Notes under the pieces: generated by a model
Told to the model about the DNA's origin: nothing
The model's input: only the letters and a program-made list of their open reading frames with translations
Databases searched by the model: none
Made by a program: the position numbers and the translations under genes
In this document: in pieces, positions 42,544-51,616 of the stretch
How the letters are laid out: each line of letters opens with the position of its first letter
How positions within the stretch are numbered: the first letter of the stretch is position 1
Assembly: GCA_964619555.1 (NCBI GenBank)
Contig: CAZUDV010000004.1
Location: forward strand, 262,259-326,258
From: JAGOPY01 sp964619555
GTDB lineage: Bacteria; Bacteroidota; Bacteroidia; Bacteroidales; JAGOPY01
Length of the DNA: 64,000 nucleotides
Direction of reading: 5' to 3'

Positions 42544-44346
42544 TCACTGCGTGTTCACGAACCAGTTAATATCCTGAACCCTTACATAATCACTTGAATT
42601 GAGCGAAGAAACGTATAACTCAAAATAATCCCCGGCATCCACTTCTTCCAGATAGATCACCGTTGAAAATTGAAAAGGCTGATTGGCCGTTGTTATCCTT
42701 AAACTGGTCTCGCCGTAACGGATTCCGGTCTGACCATTCTTGACTATCCCCACTGTAAGTACCCTGTTGGAGCTATTGACCTGGATATTCCCGGATATAT
42801 ATACGATGACGTCTCTGATATAATTTGGCTGATAGGTGATCCTGTTGTTATCTATGGTCCATTTGCAGGTGTAATACGAAGTATTCGTCCAGGGTAATTT
42901 ATACCAGCTGTTTGAATACTGACAGTAAATGTTGGAATTGTTATTCACCACATTGATTTTACAATGCGGGATCTTATTTTCTATGCCTATGTTATTCATG
43001 ATCTCCGCATCGGCATCCCTTCCATCGGGTCTGGAAAAATCAAATCCTTCAATAAATTCTCCGGTGTTATTCCATGTGTTATTGGAAATGGCTATGGTCG
43101 TAAAATTAAAAGTGGAAGGCCGGTATATGATAGCCGTATCGGTACTCTGCGCGCCATAAAAACCACAATTGATGATTGAAATGATGGCTTCGGCCGCATT
43201 ATTCATTCCAATGCCCCTGGAACAGTTGATGAAGTCTGATTCGGAAATTTTAAATACCGGACCTGTCCCTCCTCCTGTCATATCAATGGCAGTGCTGAAA
43301 ATATCTTCAAAGTCTGTATCCAGGATCCAGACCTCCGTACTGGCTGAATCCACGATCGCCTTATTAAAATTCAGAAAGTAAGCATTTTTGACCTCATAAT
43401 AAACGCCTTCCCCTGTCAGATGAATAGCATCTTCCTTTGCACCCCCTCCGTAATTTTCCAGCGTCGACCCATCAAACACGAGCATTTTGAAGTAACATTC
43501 CGATTTGCAGCGGAACATGGGCTGTCCGGTCAGCCCTTCACCAGCTTCAAGATACGTTTCTCCAAAAGATAAACCCATGATTGTCAATGGGTAAGGCAGA
43601 TCAATCTCGATGGTTTCCGTGATCTCATAAGAACCCCCACATAACTGAACTACCATGGGTGCCATCATATGCTCATTCAGAAATGCCACCACCTCTTGCA
43701 GGGTCGTCCAGCTGGATTTAGGACATACATCCAGTCTTTTATTAATCCGTGGCAGCTTTTCCCTAATAATCCAGTTGCCTTCATGAGCCGTGTAGGTTTC
43801 GGAGCGCCATCGGGATAACCAGCTTTCAGTCGTTCCATCTATAGTTGCACCGTCATATCCTTTCACAAAAACCATGTCCGTATAAGTCCCGGTATTTTTC
43901 ACGGTGATCGTAAGCCCGTTATCTTCACTGTTGATGGCGGGTAGGGTGAGCGTGATATCGTTTTCGGCCAGCACTACCTTTTCCGATTTGAGGAGCGTGT
44001 CACTGACTTGTTTGGTCACTGTAGTTATGGAATAGGTTTCATCCAATAGTCTCTGCCACCGGCTTCCATCCCAGCAATAGTATCCATCAGGAACTATACC
44101 CCCGGTGCTGTATACCGTCATTCCTTCCGTGACAGGCCCTGCCAGCGGCACAGCCGAATTTGGATCATCGATCGCCACCCGGGGTGGCAGAAATCCAAGG
44201 GAATCACTCTCCAGGTCCAGTATCGCGTTTCCATCAATCACCTGGTTTTCCCCGTCTGTTATCTTCATCTGCGCCCGAACAAAGTGGGATGTGGTTAGCA
44301 TTACCACTGTCATTATGGTTAAAATCAGACTTTTCATATGTTTCAT
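42544..44346 (-). CDS. Secreted beta-helix protein, possible adhesin of the usher operon
   Basis: 600 residues, signal peptide to about residue 26 (HFVRAQ). The N-terminal part has DGENQVIDGNAILDLESDS-GFLPPR, a pattern common in Bacteroidota proteins with tail-fibre-like collars, and DGYYCWDGSRWQRL. Residues about 230-460 look like a right-handed parallel beta-helix (LPYPLTIMGLSF, AIHLTGEGVYYEVKNAYFLN, EVWILDTDFEDIFSTAIDM, AIISIINCGFYG). The last about 110 residues form a beta-sandwich-like tail. It is the last gene of the chaperone-usher-like operon, 38 bases after the usher gene, so a tip adhesin or surface subunit role is suggested by position only. No T9SS tail is recognised. Confidence 0.72.
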   Translation of the reverse strand: MKHMKSLILTIMTVVMLTTSHFVRAQMKITDGENQVIDGNAILDLESDSLGFLPPRVAIDDPNSAVPLAGPVTEGMTVYSTGGIVPDGYYCWDGSRWQRLLDETYSITTVTKQVSDTLLKSEKVVLAENDITLTLPAINSEDNGLTITVKNTGTYTDMVFVKGYDGATIDGTTESWLSRWRSETYTAHEGNWIIREKLPRINKRLDVCPKSSWTTLQEVVAFLNEHMMAPMVVQLCGGSYEITETIEIDLPYPLTIMGLSFGETYLEAGEGLTGQPMFRCKSECYFKMLVFDGSTLENYGGGAKEDAIHLTGEGVYYEVKNAYFLNFNKAIVDSASTEVWILDTDFEDIFSTAIDMTGGGTGPVFKISESDFINCSRGIGMNNAAEAIISIINCGFYGAQSTDTAIIYRPSTFNFTTIAISNNTWNNTGEFIEGFDFSRPDGRDADAEIMNNIGIENKIPHCKINVVNNNSNIYCQYSNSWYKLPWTNTSYYTCKWTIDNNRITYQPNYIRDVIVYISGNIQVNSSNRVLTVGIVKNGQTGIRYGETSLRITTANQPFQFSTVIYLEEVDAGDYFELYVSSLNSSDYVRVQDINWFVNTQ

Positions 44347-44384
44347 TAATATGTGAGAGATTGATACTATTTACTTCATTTGCA

Positions 44385-47279
44385 CTATTTTTTATAGAGA
44401 AATGCACCTTCAATGCCGTTTTTCTTCAGCTGCCCGATAAAACGGTTGGTGTCTTCTTCCTTTCCGAATCCTTCAATCAGTACTTTATAAAAAGAATCCT
44501 CCTCAATGATGCTCACCTTAATATCCATCATTTGTGAGATCCTGTTTTTAAGCGCTTCGGCGTTCGATAGACTGCTGAAGGCCCCGGCCTGCACAGCGAA
44601 ATTTTGGACCGCGCCATTCCCCGGAATTCCGGTGGTGATTTTCGCCGCGCCATTTTCTACGGATACCGAACCGGTCTCTTGATTGGAATGATGGAGAAGA
44701 AAATCAATCCCATCGAAATAATCGCCGGATATGGATCGCTTAATGGTAAAACTGGCGACGGCGGGATCTGCTACCATATTGAGTTTTGAAAGCTGTAAGG
44801 AATCCACTCTCATGAAATAATTACCGGGTCTCAATCCCATGAAGCTGAAAAATCCATCCGGTTCACTGAGGATCCTGGCCACCGGGACGTCCTCTTCGTC
44901 ATAAATGTTTACTATTATCCTGCCCTGGCCAGCTTTTCCCCTGTTGTTTTCAAGGTAAACCATGCCGGCAACTTCGCCATATACGCTGACCGGAATTTCG
45001 ACCTTTTTGAACGAATTCGGATCGACGGCAATACTCAACGATTTAATCTTCAGCTGCCAGGAGATATTTTCAAAACTATTCTGATTGAGCTCAACCAGGT
45101 AATGGGTGTATGGTTCCAGATCCAGTATCCGGATCGAGGTATCCTTATTATTGTACCGGACCCGTCCTCCGTTTACCCTTAGACTAAGACCTGCAGCCCG
45201 TGGTTCATCCGGATCATTAATTCCATCGCCGTCAAGGTCCAGGAAAGGCAGGATCACAATACCTCCTTTTCCGACGCTTACCCTGTTCGTTGCCCCGGCA
45301 TAATCCGTCGCTGCGTCCAGCATCAGGCTGCCCCTGGCGGATTCTATGAATGTGGTGGCAAGGCTGGATTGCCTGGCCGTTAAGGTAGTTTGCGCAAAAG
45401 GCAGATCGTAACGCATACTGAGCTGAATGCTGCGGTATCCGCTCCTGAATCCCTGTTCATAAGCTAAATTCAGGTATCCGTGTGCAAACAGGTGTTTTTC
45501 AAGTTCCAGTTTCATCGATACGAACCGGGCATCGTTGTACTCGAATTGTGCCTGCGGCGTGAAGACAAATCTGGCAGGAAGCCTTATTCCCAGTGAAAGC
45601 CGGCTGTACACATAAGGATTATCGGGACCGGTGAAAAGGGCATAAGTTGAAAAATTGGTGATCACCCCCAGAACGGAACCTGAAAACATCAGTTCAGTGG
45701 TAGTGTATTTCGATTCGGGCATAATGATCTGGTCGACCGTAAGCCGGGAATAGATCATGGTGCGGTTACCTCGGAAAGGAAATGATACAATGAATTTTCT
45801 CTGCTCCCTGTAGTTGAAGTTTATAGCGCTCTGGTTGCGGTCATACCAGGTATAATAGGCTTCGAACTGCAGATCCGATGGCAGGCGGTAACTCAGGATC
45901 CCCCTGGCCCTCACACCATAGGTGTATTCCCCTGATAGCAGGAGATTCCTGGCCATCCGCATGGAAATATTCGCAAAGGGCATGGTATTGCCGGATGTAA
46001 CCGACGACAGGTATTCCACACCGGCGCCTAAAGTGATCCTTTTGCTCAGGCCGTAATGGATATCGCCCCGGGAATAGATACTATGGAGTTTGTCCTCAAC
46101 CATTCCTCCGCTCAGGGTGTATTCAAATTCTTTGTGAGGAAGAAAATTGAACGGAATGCTGATGTTTTGCTCCTTTGACCGTTCTTCCCCCCAGGGACCG
46201 TAGTACCTGAGCTTAACATCCGTATTGCCATACACCAGCGGAACCTCGAAGGTGAAAAAACCGGATGGATCAGCCTTAGTATAATCAACCAGGACGTTGT
46301 TTACATACAGTTCGACAATCCAGCCCGGTTCCGTATGGTCGGCCAGGGTGTAGGTCCCGAATGCCCGCCTGAACGAGGAAGGAGTGTTGGTCAGCTGCAC
46401 CCCGACCACCGGATCGTAAATCGTCGAAGTCGACTGCGCATCGATCTTCCCGATGGCGAACTGCCTGAGAGGCCTGAATTCATTGTCGACAAACCTCCAC
46501 AGGTACTGCTGGTCCCTTTCGCGGAATGGCTGTATGGTACTATAATTCAGCGTGACATTGGCTTCCCCGCCTGCTATCACCGATCCCAGGGAAAGGGTAG
46601 CCCTGGTCTCTGTTTTTTCACCGGGTTGTTGAGTGGAAATCAATGACCAATCCGCCATGCCGAAATGGAATCCCGGATATCTTCGTGGTATAAGAGTGTC
46701 AGCCGGTCTTTCTCCACGCAGGTTCTGTATGTTCTGTCTCATTAATTCCTGTCGCATTTCTTTAATAGCCGGCAGTTCCAGGTCGGTCACCAGGCTGACT
46801 GACAGGTTCCTGAAACTAAACCGGCAGTCCAGCCCGAACACCTCCCCAAAATAACCGGCCTTTAAGTAAAGCGCTGAGGTTGTCCGGATCAGGTCGCCGG
46901 GCTGAATTAAAAATGCCTTGCCCCGGTAATGAATAGAATGAGAGTTCCGGTCAATTAGGTAAGTGTCTTCGGGATTAATGAAGAAACCACTGATGGAGTC
47001 CAGGGCCGGACTGATCGTATTTTTAATTTTAAGATAAGAAAAAAGATCGGAAACAGACAAGTAAGTATCTTCCCCTTTTACCAACGAAGCGATTTCGGCA
47101 CCTCCTATTCCTTTGACATCAAGGAACAGGTTCACTTCATCGTATTCCGGGATAGCCTGGGATAATGCAAGATTCCCGTTTATATTGGAACAGAGGATAA
47201 TCAGGGAGATGACGATATTTTTATATAATGCTGAAGCCAGGTTGTTGTAACTTGTGGAATATTTGAGCACTTCAGCCAT
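44385..47279 (-). CDS. Usher-like outer-membrane barrel with C-terminal SPOR domain
   Basis: 964 residues. After a signal peptide (about 1-42), residues 45-110 (NLFLDVKGIGGAEIASLVKGE, in part; YLSVSDLFSYLKIK) resemble the N-terminal domain of CS1/TcfC-type ushers. Residues about 200-650 are a long beta-barrel with many amphipathic strands. It includes PGWIVELYVNNVLVDY and PLVYGNTDVKLRYYGPWGE, which resembles the internal plug of ushers. Then come a calcium-binding-like DLDGDGINDPDEP segment, a carboxypeptidase-regulatory-like domain (about 785-870), and a SPOR peptidoglycan-binding domain (about 890-964; FAVQAGAFSSLSNAEALKNR). The SPOR fusion is not a feature of classical ushers. It lies 29 bases after a DUF4402 gene and downstream of a PapD-like chaperone gene. 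Confidence 0.8.
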   Translation of the reverse strand: MAEVLKYSTSYNNLASALYKNIVISLIILCSNINGNLALSQAIPEYDEVNLFLDVKGIGGAEIASLVKGEDTYLSVSDLFSYLKIKNTISPALDSISGFFINPEDTYLIDRNSHSIHYRGKAFLIQPGDLIRTTSALYLKAGYFGEVFGLDCRFSFRNLSVSLVTDLELPAIKEMRQELMRQNIQNLRGERPADTLIPRRYPGFHFGMADWSLISTQQPGEKTETRATLSLGSVIAGGEANVTLNYSTIQPFRERDQQYLWRFVDNEFRPLRQFAIGKIDAQSTSTIYDPVVGVQLTNTPSSFRRAFGTYTLADHTEPGWIVELYVNNVLVDYTKADPSGFFTFEVPLVYGNTDVKLRYYGPWGEERSKEQNISIPFNFLPHKEFEYTLSGGMVEDKLHSIYSRGDIHYGLSKRITLGAGVEYLSSVTSGNTMPFANISMRMARNLLLSGEYTYGVRARGILSYRLPSDLQFEAYYTWYDRNQSAINFNYREQRKFIVSFPFRGNRTMIYSRLTVDQIIMPESKYTTTELMFSGSVLGVITNFSTYALFTGPDNPYVYSRLSLGIRLPARFVFTPQAQFEYNDARFVSMKLELEKHLFAHGYLNLAYEQGFRSGYRSIQLSMRYDLPFAQTTLTARQSSLATTFIESARGSLMLDAATDYAGATNRVSVGKGGIVILPFLDLDGDGINDPDEPRAAGLSLRVNGGRVRYNNKDTSIRILDLEPYTHYLVELNQNSFENISWQLKIKSLSIAVDPNSFKKVEIPVSVYGEVAGMVYLENNRGKAGQGRIIVNIYDEEDVPVARILSEPDGFFSFMGLRPGNYFMRVDSLQLSKLNMVADPAVASFTIKRSISGDYFDGIDFLLHHSNQETGSVSVENGAAKITTGIPGNGAVQNFAVQAGAFSSLSNAEALKNRISQMMDIKVSIIEEDSFYKVLIEGFGKEEDTNRFIGQLKKNGIEGAFLYKK

Positions 47280-47308
47280 CTTCTATTCTCTGATCGCAGT
47301 GCAGGATC

Positions 47309-47824
47309 TCATTCCTGGATAAAGGTGATATCAAAGCTTCCACTGTAATTTCCAGGCGGATTGGCGCCTGGAGAACCGACGATCAGTGTTCCGCCAATTC
47401 TGACTTCTGTTCTCGCCGGGGAACCGCTGGTCGCAATGAACGGACTGCCGGTATCGGCCTCCCCGATCTGCATGGTCATGGAACCGCCGTTGCTTCCTGT
47501 TAGAGTCACATAGGTCCCGTGAACAATATGGATGATGCACCCCGGTTCCGATTCCACTTCGAATATCGCGGGATAGAAGGCATATCCCATACCGGCCAGT
47601 ATGACATCACCGGTTGCCACCCTGAGGCCATTGTAATCCACTTCTACCGTCCCCCCGTTTATGCTCTGGTAAAATGCCCCAAAACTCAGGTTTTGCAGTG
47701 TGTATATTGAAACAGGCACCGGTGGTTTCTCCTGTGCGGAGGATTTTGGAAAATTGCCGCAGAGTAATACCGTCATCACGATGACAACCGGGCACAGTTT
47801 TGCATATGATTTGATCAATCTCAT
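47309..47824 (-). CDS. DUF4402 protein C, putative fimbrial subunit
   Basis: 171 residues, signal peptide to about residue 30 (PKSSAQ). The mature domain follows the DUF4402 plan: LSFGAFYQSINGGTVEVDYNG (in part), A-F-E-V, I-V-H-G-T-Y-V-T-L-T-G, a near-terminal EVRIGGTLIVGSP and final PPGNYSGSFDITFIQE. Its start ATG shares one base with the stop of the T9SS gene (TAATG), giving strong coupling. It sits directly before the usher-like gene, as a subunit gene would. It is the most divergent of the three DUF4402 copies. Confidence 0.8.
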   Translation of the reverse strand: MRLIKSYAKLCPVVIVMTVLLCGNFPKSSAQEKPPVPVSIYTLQNLSFGAFYQSINGGTVEVDYNGLRVATGDVILAGMGYAFYPAIFEVESEPGCIIHIVHGTYVTLTGSNGGSMTMQIGEADTGSPFIATSGSPARTEVRIGGTLIVGSPGANPPGNYSGSFDITFIQE

Positions 47825-49605
47825 TATAGCCGGGATATCAATATTTTAATAGCAAATACGCCATCGGAAGAGGAAAACCTGAGCAGGTACAAACCTGTCG
47901 GTACGCCGGGATCGGCATCAAATTCATCGCTTCCACGGATATCCATTTCCCATAATTGCTGCCCCGTAAGGCTGAACAGCGCCAGGGTTCCGGATTCGCC
48001 CGGCCCGAGAAAAGATTCCACATGAAGACGGCCATCCGAACAGAAGACCCGGATTGGATCCGGATGATCTTTTTCATCCACCGGATCATCATAGCTGAAT
48101 ACCAGGAAGAACCGGTCATCATTCCCTCCTTGTTCCAGGTTAAAACCCTGGTCATGAATTAAATCGAGACGATGATGGATGCCCGATTTCTTATCCCATA
48201 GATAGATACGAAGTCCCGGAGGGAGATTATTTGTTGTGCGCATAAAGAATTGGACATCACCTCCCACGAGATTCCGGAGGCCCAGCGGGACTGTTTTTTG
48301 TCCAGCAGGTCCCGTCATACCGCTGATCGAGAGTTTTTTACCGGACTGGGTCAGGGCGAACAGGCTCGGAGACAGCGAATCAGAATTCAACAGTTTCAGG
48401 GCATCGTGGCCCGGATCGAATTCATCGGTAGCGCTATCACAGAAATAGATGACCAATGGGTCAGCTTTTGACCGGTGATCAGGGTATGCCGCATAAAGCC
48501 TGATTTGTGGGAATAGGTCATTTTCTTTCTTGTGAAACATAGGATTTAGGTCCAGTGTTCTGACAGCATTGGTGCAGCCAAATGTTCCGGTCACGGGGTA
48601 AGATCCGTCCGATACATGGACAAAGTATCCCTGCATGGCAGGAATGATCCTGCCGGCAATACCGTCGCTCGAAATACCATTGACATAGGAGCTGTAGGTC
48701 CCGGTATACCTGTTGGTATCACTGGCATTGAAGAAATAGATGGCATCGTCGATGTTCTGCCGTGTCCAGCCGGTTTCGGCATCCCAGTCGATAGGGGAGG
48801 GATACGGATTTCCGGCCAGGAAGAATCCCTGGGTATAAGGATGTCCATGATTGAAGACCGAGGTTTGGATAGATCCGGAATTTACATTTCCGGAAACAGA
48901 TACCAGGACTGCGTTGTGCGATGCACCGAAATTGAGGGCATAACCTGATAAGGGTAAAAGCGGGTTGGAACCGGCCGAATAACTGACCCACCCGGAAGAA
49001 ACCCTGTCTTCATCATACCTGTAAACGGGTGGAAAATCTTCATCCAGATCGATAAAGTTTTCAAGATCGGAAACTATGCCATCAGAAAAGGGAGAGCTGA
49101 AGTACGAATAACCGAATCCATCTTCCATAAACCGTTGGTGGATAACCTCCCCCGATATGTCCCCGGTGCCCTCCCCGCTGATGAGCGCCGTTCCTGAAGG
49201 ACCTGAAAGCAATGTTATATTGCCGTTTGCATGGAGGGTGCCGTCTGCTTTCAGTATCCTCCTGACGGTATTCCCGGGGAGCGTGGCGGTCACATTTCCG
49301 GACGCCAAAATGGTCAGATCATTAAAGTTGGTTGCCGATGTCCCTCCCAACTCGCTGTTTTCACCGGCAAAACAAACCTTCCCGGTGGTATCGAGATAGG
49401 TCCCATGATTAATCCAGCCAGTGCTGACAATAAGCCGTCCCTTGTTGATTACGTTTGTTTGACTGCCTATTATGATGTTTCCGGTTGCGGTATTCAGTTC
49501 TCTTCCTCCTGTATGACCCTGACCGTAACAGGTAAAAGAGATAGCTGCAACAACGCATCCCGTTATTGTTTTGAAGATACTGGATGTATGTGTCGTATGC
49601 TTCAT
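47824..49605 (-). CDS. T9SS type A protein inside the chaperone-usher-like operon
   Basis: Start preferred at ATG 49605 (MKHTTHTSSIFKTITG), which gives a signal peptide ending SFTCYGQ. ATG 49653, 4 bases after the chaperone stop, is an alternative. About 593 residues. Residues 25-140 are repetitive beta-structure (TGNIIIGSQTNVINKGRLIV, GKVCFAGENSELGG). The centre (about 140-330) has the GDISGEVIHQRFM ... YSYFSSPFSDG ... FFLAGNPYPSPIDW pattern found in many T9SS proteins. The C-terminus (GTLALFSLTGQQLWEM ... GLYLLRFSSSDG) is a type A sorting domain. The presence of a T9SS client in a chaperone-usher-like operon is unusual. Confidence 0.83.
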   Translation of the reverse strand: MKHTTHTSSIFKTITGCVVAAISFTCYGQGHTGGRELNTATGNIIIGSQTNVINKGRLIVSTGWINHGTYLDTTGKVCFAGENSELGGTSATNFNDLTILASGNVTATLPGNTVRRILKADGTLHANGNITLLSGPSGTALISGEGTGDISGEVIHQRFMEDGFGYSYFSSPFSDGIVSDLENFIDLDEDFPPVYRYDEDRVSSGWVSYSAGSNPLLPLSGYALNFGASHNAVLVSVSGNVNSGSIQTSVFNHGHPYTQGFFLAGNPYPSPIDWDAETGWTRQNIDDAIYFFNASDTNRYTGTYSSYVNGISSDGIAGRIIPAMQGYFVHVSDGSYPVTGTFGCTNAVRTLDLNPMFHKKENDLFPQIRLYAAYPDHRSKADPLVIYFCDSATDEFDPGHDALKLLNSDSLSPSLFALTQSGKKLSISGMTGPAGQKTVPLGLRNLVGGDVQFFMRTTNNLPPGLRIYLWDKKSGIHHRLDLIHDQGFNLEQGGNDDRFFLVFSYDDPVDEKDHPDPIRVFCSDGRLHVESFLGPGESGTLALFSLTGQQLWEMDIRGSDEFDADPGVPTGLYLLRFSSSDGVFAIKILISRL

Positions 49606-49656
49606 GGGTGTTTTGGAGTGGGACTTCTGACCTGCCGTTGGGTCGCCAATCATGCA

Positions 49657-50487
49657 TTAGGGCAATGGAAGCGTAGCCTCTGCCAGTTTGGAAGGTTGGT
49701 CATCGGATGCTTCCAGGTAAGTGACTTTCAGCACTCCTTTGTGCAATATGATTTCTTGGGGTACAAACAGATCCATCTGGAATTTTCTGACCCTGTTTGG
49801 GGTATACACCGCAAGTCCTTTTACCATCCCCAACAACAGCTTTTCTCCATTTTCCGGAATAAAACTGACCTCAATATCACCATATACCGACATTTCTCCG
49901 GTCCTGTGGAAAGTCATGGATAATTTCCGGACCGTATCATTGACCGGTATAAGAGATAAATCATCCAGGGATACCCCGGCGTCGCGGTCCCCAACCCGGA
50001 TAATAACGGGAATGGTGATCCCGAAAACCGGGGAGATCCTTACGGAGATAGAGCCCGTGTCGATCGATTCCATTTCTTCCCCCAGTGGAACCTGGTCCGG
50101 TACGGCCCTGAAATAAATATGCGACCGGTATTCCCCCGGGGTAAGTTCTCCGGTTTTGTTCAGTTGCATTTTAACCACCTGCGATTCATTTGGGCCAAGT
50201 GTTACGGTTCTCGGGAAGAACCGGATGTACGGAGAAGCGAATCTCTGGCCTGGATCCGGCTCGGTGATCTGCTCAAAACTGCCGTCTTCTTTCATCCTGT
50301 ATTGAATGACCGAAATGCTGTAGGTGGAAGTATCCTTTCCGGTATTAGCAAGGTTAAGCTCCTGGGATTTTTTCGGTCCTTCAAAAACGACACGTCTTGG
50401 GGTGATCAGTAAGTTGCCCTGTGAAAGAACAACGATCGGATCAACCAAAAGCATGGTTCCCACCAGGATCAGGTTTATCGCTTTCAT
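49657..50487 (-). CDS. PapD-like periplasmic pilus chaperone
   Basis: Start at ATG 50487 (MKAINLILVGTMLLVDPIVVLSQG), a signal peptide; the frame is open to 50526 but would overlap the upstream gene. About 276 residues, longer than FimC/PapD (about 220-240). Domain 1 (about 25-145) has LLITPRRVVFEGPKKSQELN, the strand-edge region, and YIRFFPRTVTLGPNESQVVKM. This matches the chaperone N-terminal domain with its proline-rich and F1/G1 strands. Domain 2 (about 150-276) is a second Ig-like fold. It would hold DUF4402 subunits in the periplasm for delivery to the usher-like protein. Confidence 0.85.
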   Translation of the reverse strand: MKAINLILVGTMLLVDPIVVLSQGNLLITPRRVVFEGPKKSQELNLANTGKDTSTYSISVIQYRMKEDGSFEQITEPDPGQRFASPYIRFFPRTVTLGPNESQVVKMQLNKTGELTPGEYRSHIYFRAVPDQVPLGEEMESIDTGSISVRISPVFGITIPVIIRVGDRDAGVSLDDLSLIPVNDTVRKLSMTFHRTGEMSVYGDIEVSFIPENGEKLLLGMVKGLAVYTPNRVRKFQMDLFVPQEIILHKGVLKVTYLEASDDQPSKLAEATLPLP

Positions 50488-50500
50488 TGACTTAAATTTA

Positions 50501-51016
50501 TTAATTGTAGTCGAACGTGATTTCATATGATCCCATATAGAGGCCGGGAGGGTTTTCCATAATCATTCCGATGCTCAGGGTAGCTCCCAGGCTTACGGTC
50601 TGGACCCCGTTTTGTAAAAATCCTGTTCCTTTGCCAGCCGGGGGATCTGATATCCAGTTCTCCACATTCAGGGTTTTAGATGATGACAAATGTTTTAGTA
50701 TGACGGGCTCGTCGGGAAGGGTGATGGAAAAGGTCTCATTTTCTTCTCCATTTACCTGGAAGGTAGCCGGATTGCGTGCGCCGCCGCTCAGGATAATCGT
50801 CCCGGAAGTTGAAACAATGCCATGGGGCGACATGATGATCTGCCCTCCCTGGGGTCCCGGGGCGAAACGGCCAAAGTTAAGCTGCGAAGTTTCGATGGCT
50901 GATATTACTTCCACCACTTCGGCAAAAACCTGGCCGGTGGCAGTGACCTGTGCGCCGGCACGGAAGCACATCAGTACTGTAAACAGAATGACCGGAACTG
51001 TAATCTTCATCTGCAT
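50501..51016 (-). CDS. DUF4402 protein B, putative fimbrial subunit
   Basis: 171 residues with signal peptide (to GAQ, about residue 22). DUF4402 hallmarks: SQLNFGRFAPGPQGGQIIMSP (in part), GTIILSGGARNPATFQVNGE, FSITLPDEPVIL, and VSLGATLSIGMIMENPPGLY ending in MGSYEITFDYN. The terminal alternating strand could be a donor or C-terminal strand. It lies 13 bases upstream of the chaperone gene and 84 bases after DUF4402 A. Confidence 0.85.
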   Translation of the reverse strand: MQMKITVPVILFTVLMCFRAGAQVTATGQVFAEVVEVISAIETSQLNFGRFAPGPQGGQIIMSPHGIVSTSGTIILSGGARNPATFQVNGEENETFSITLPDEPVILKHLSSSKTLNVENWISDPPAGKGTGFLQNGVQTVSLGATLSIGMIMENPPGLYMGSYEITFDYN

Positions 51017-51100
51017 AAAGGATAAATTGGACCTTCATATACAAAATACATCAAAATGGCAGGGTCTCCATTTTGAGCCTGATGCAGTATGAAACAGTTC

Positions 51101-51616
51101 CTACTGGTAATCTACGGTTACAGTAAGGTCGCTCGTATTGGTATAACTTCCTGCGGCCTGGCTTGCATCCACATTCAACGTGGCGCCGACCGTAAGATTG
51201 GAAGTGCCCCCGGTAAGGGTCCCGGTTGGGGTGGGATTGCTCGTGAAGGTGTTAACCGTCATCGTTCCGGAAGGGGTCCCCGTAAGCGTGATCGAAGTAG
51301 GTAAGGTGATGTTGTAGACATAGCCTGTCTGTCCGGTAACGGTAAAAGCTGCGGCTGAGACCGTACCCGTAACGGCAGGCAGGGTTACGCCACCGGTTGG
51401 GGTGCGCGCACCGGCAGGGGTCAGGATAACCGTTCCGGAATTTGCATTAACCGCAACATTCCCGAAATTCATGTCCGAAGTCTTCGTAATGGCAATAGGA
51501 GTTACAATGGTTGCATTTGTAACCGCAGATGCTGATACACCTGTCTGAGCGTAAACACTGGCCGAAAATCCAGCCAGGACAATTAGTGCAGCTGTGAATT
51601 TGATCATTCTTTTCAT
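51101..51616 (-). CDS. DUF4402 protein A, putative major fimbrial subunit
   Basis: 171 residues with signal peptide (AGFSASVYAQ). The mature part is very rich in Thr, Ala, Val and Gly with no Cys or Trp. DUF4402 signature: MNFGNVAVNANSGTVILTPAG (in part), AFTVTGQTGYVYNITLPTS, LTVGATLNVDASQAAGSYTN and the final LTVTVDYQ. Composition, low complexity and position as promoter-proximal gene fit a major structural subunit. It starts the operon that runs to 42544. Confidence 0.85.
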   Translation of the reverse strand: MKRMIKFTAALIVLAGFSASVYAQTGVSASAVTNATIVTPIAITKTSDMNFGNVAVNANSGTVILTPAGARTPTGGVTLPAVTGTVSAAAFTVTGQTGYVYNITLPTSITLTGTPSGTMTVNTFTSNPTPTGTLTGGTSNLTVGATLNVDASQAAGSYTNTSDLTVTVDYQ

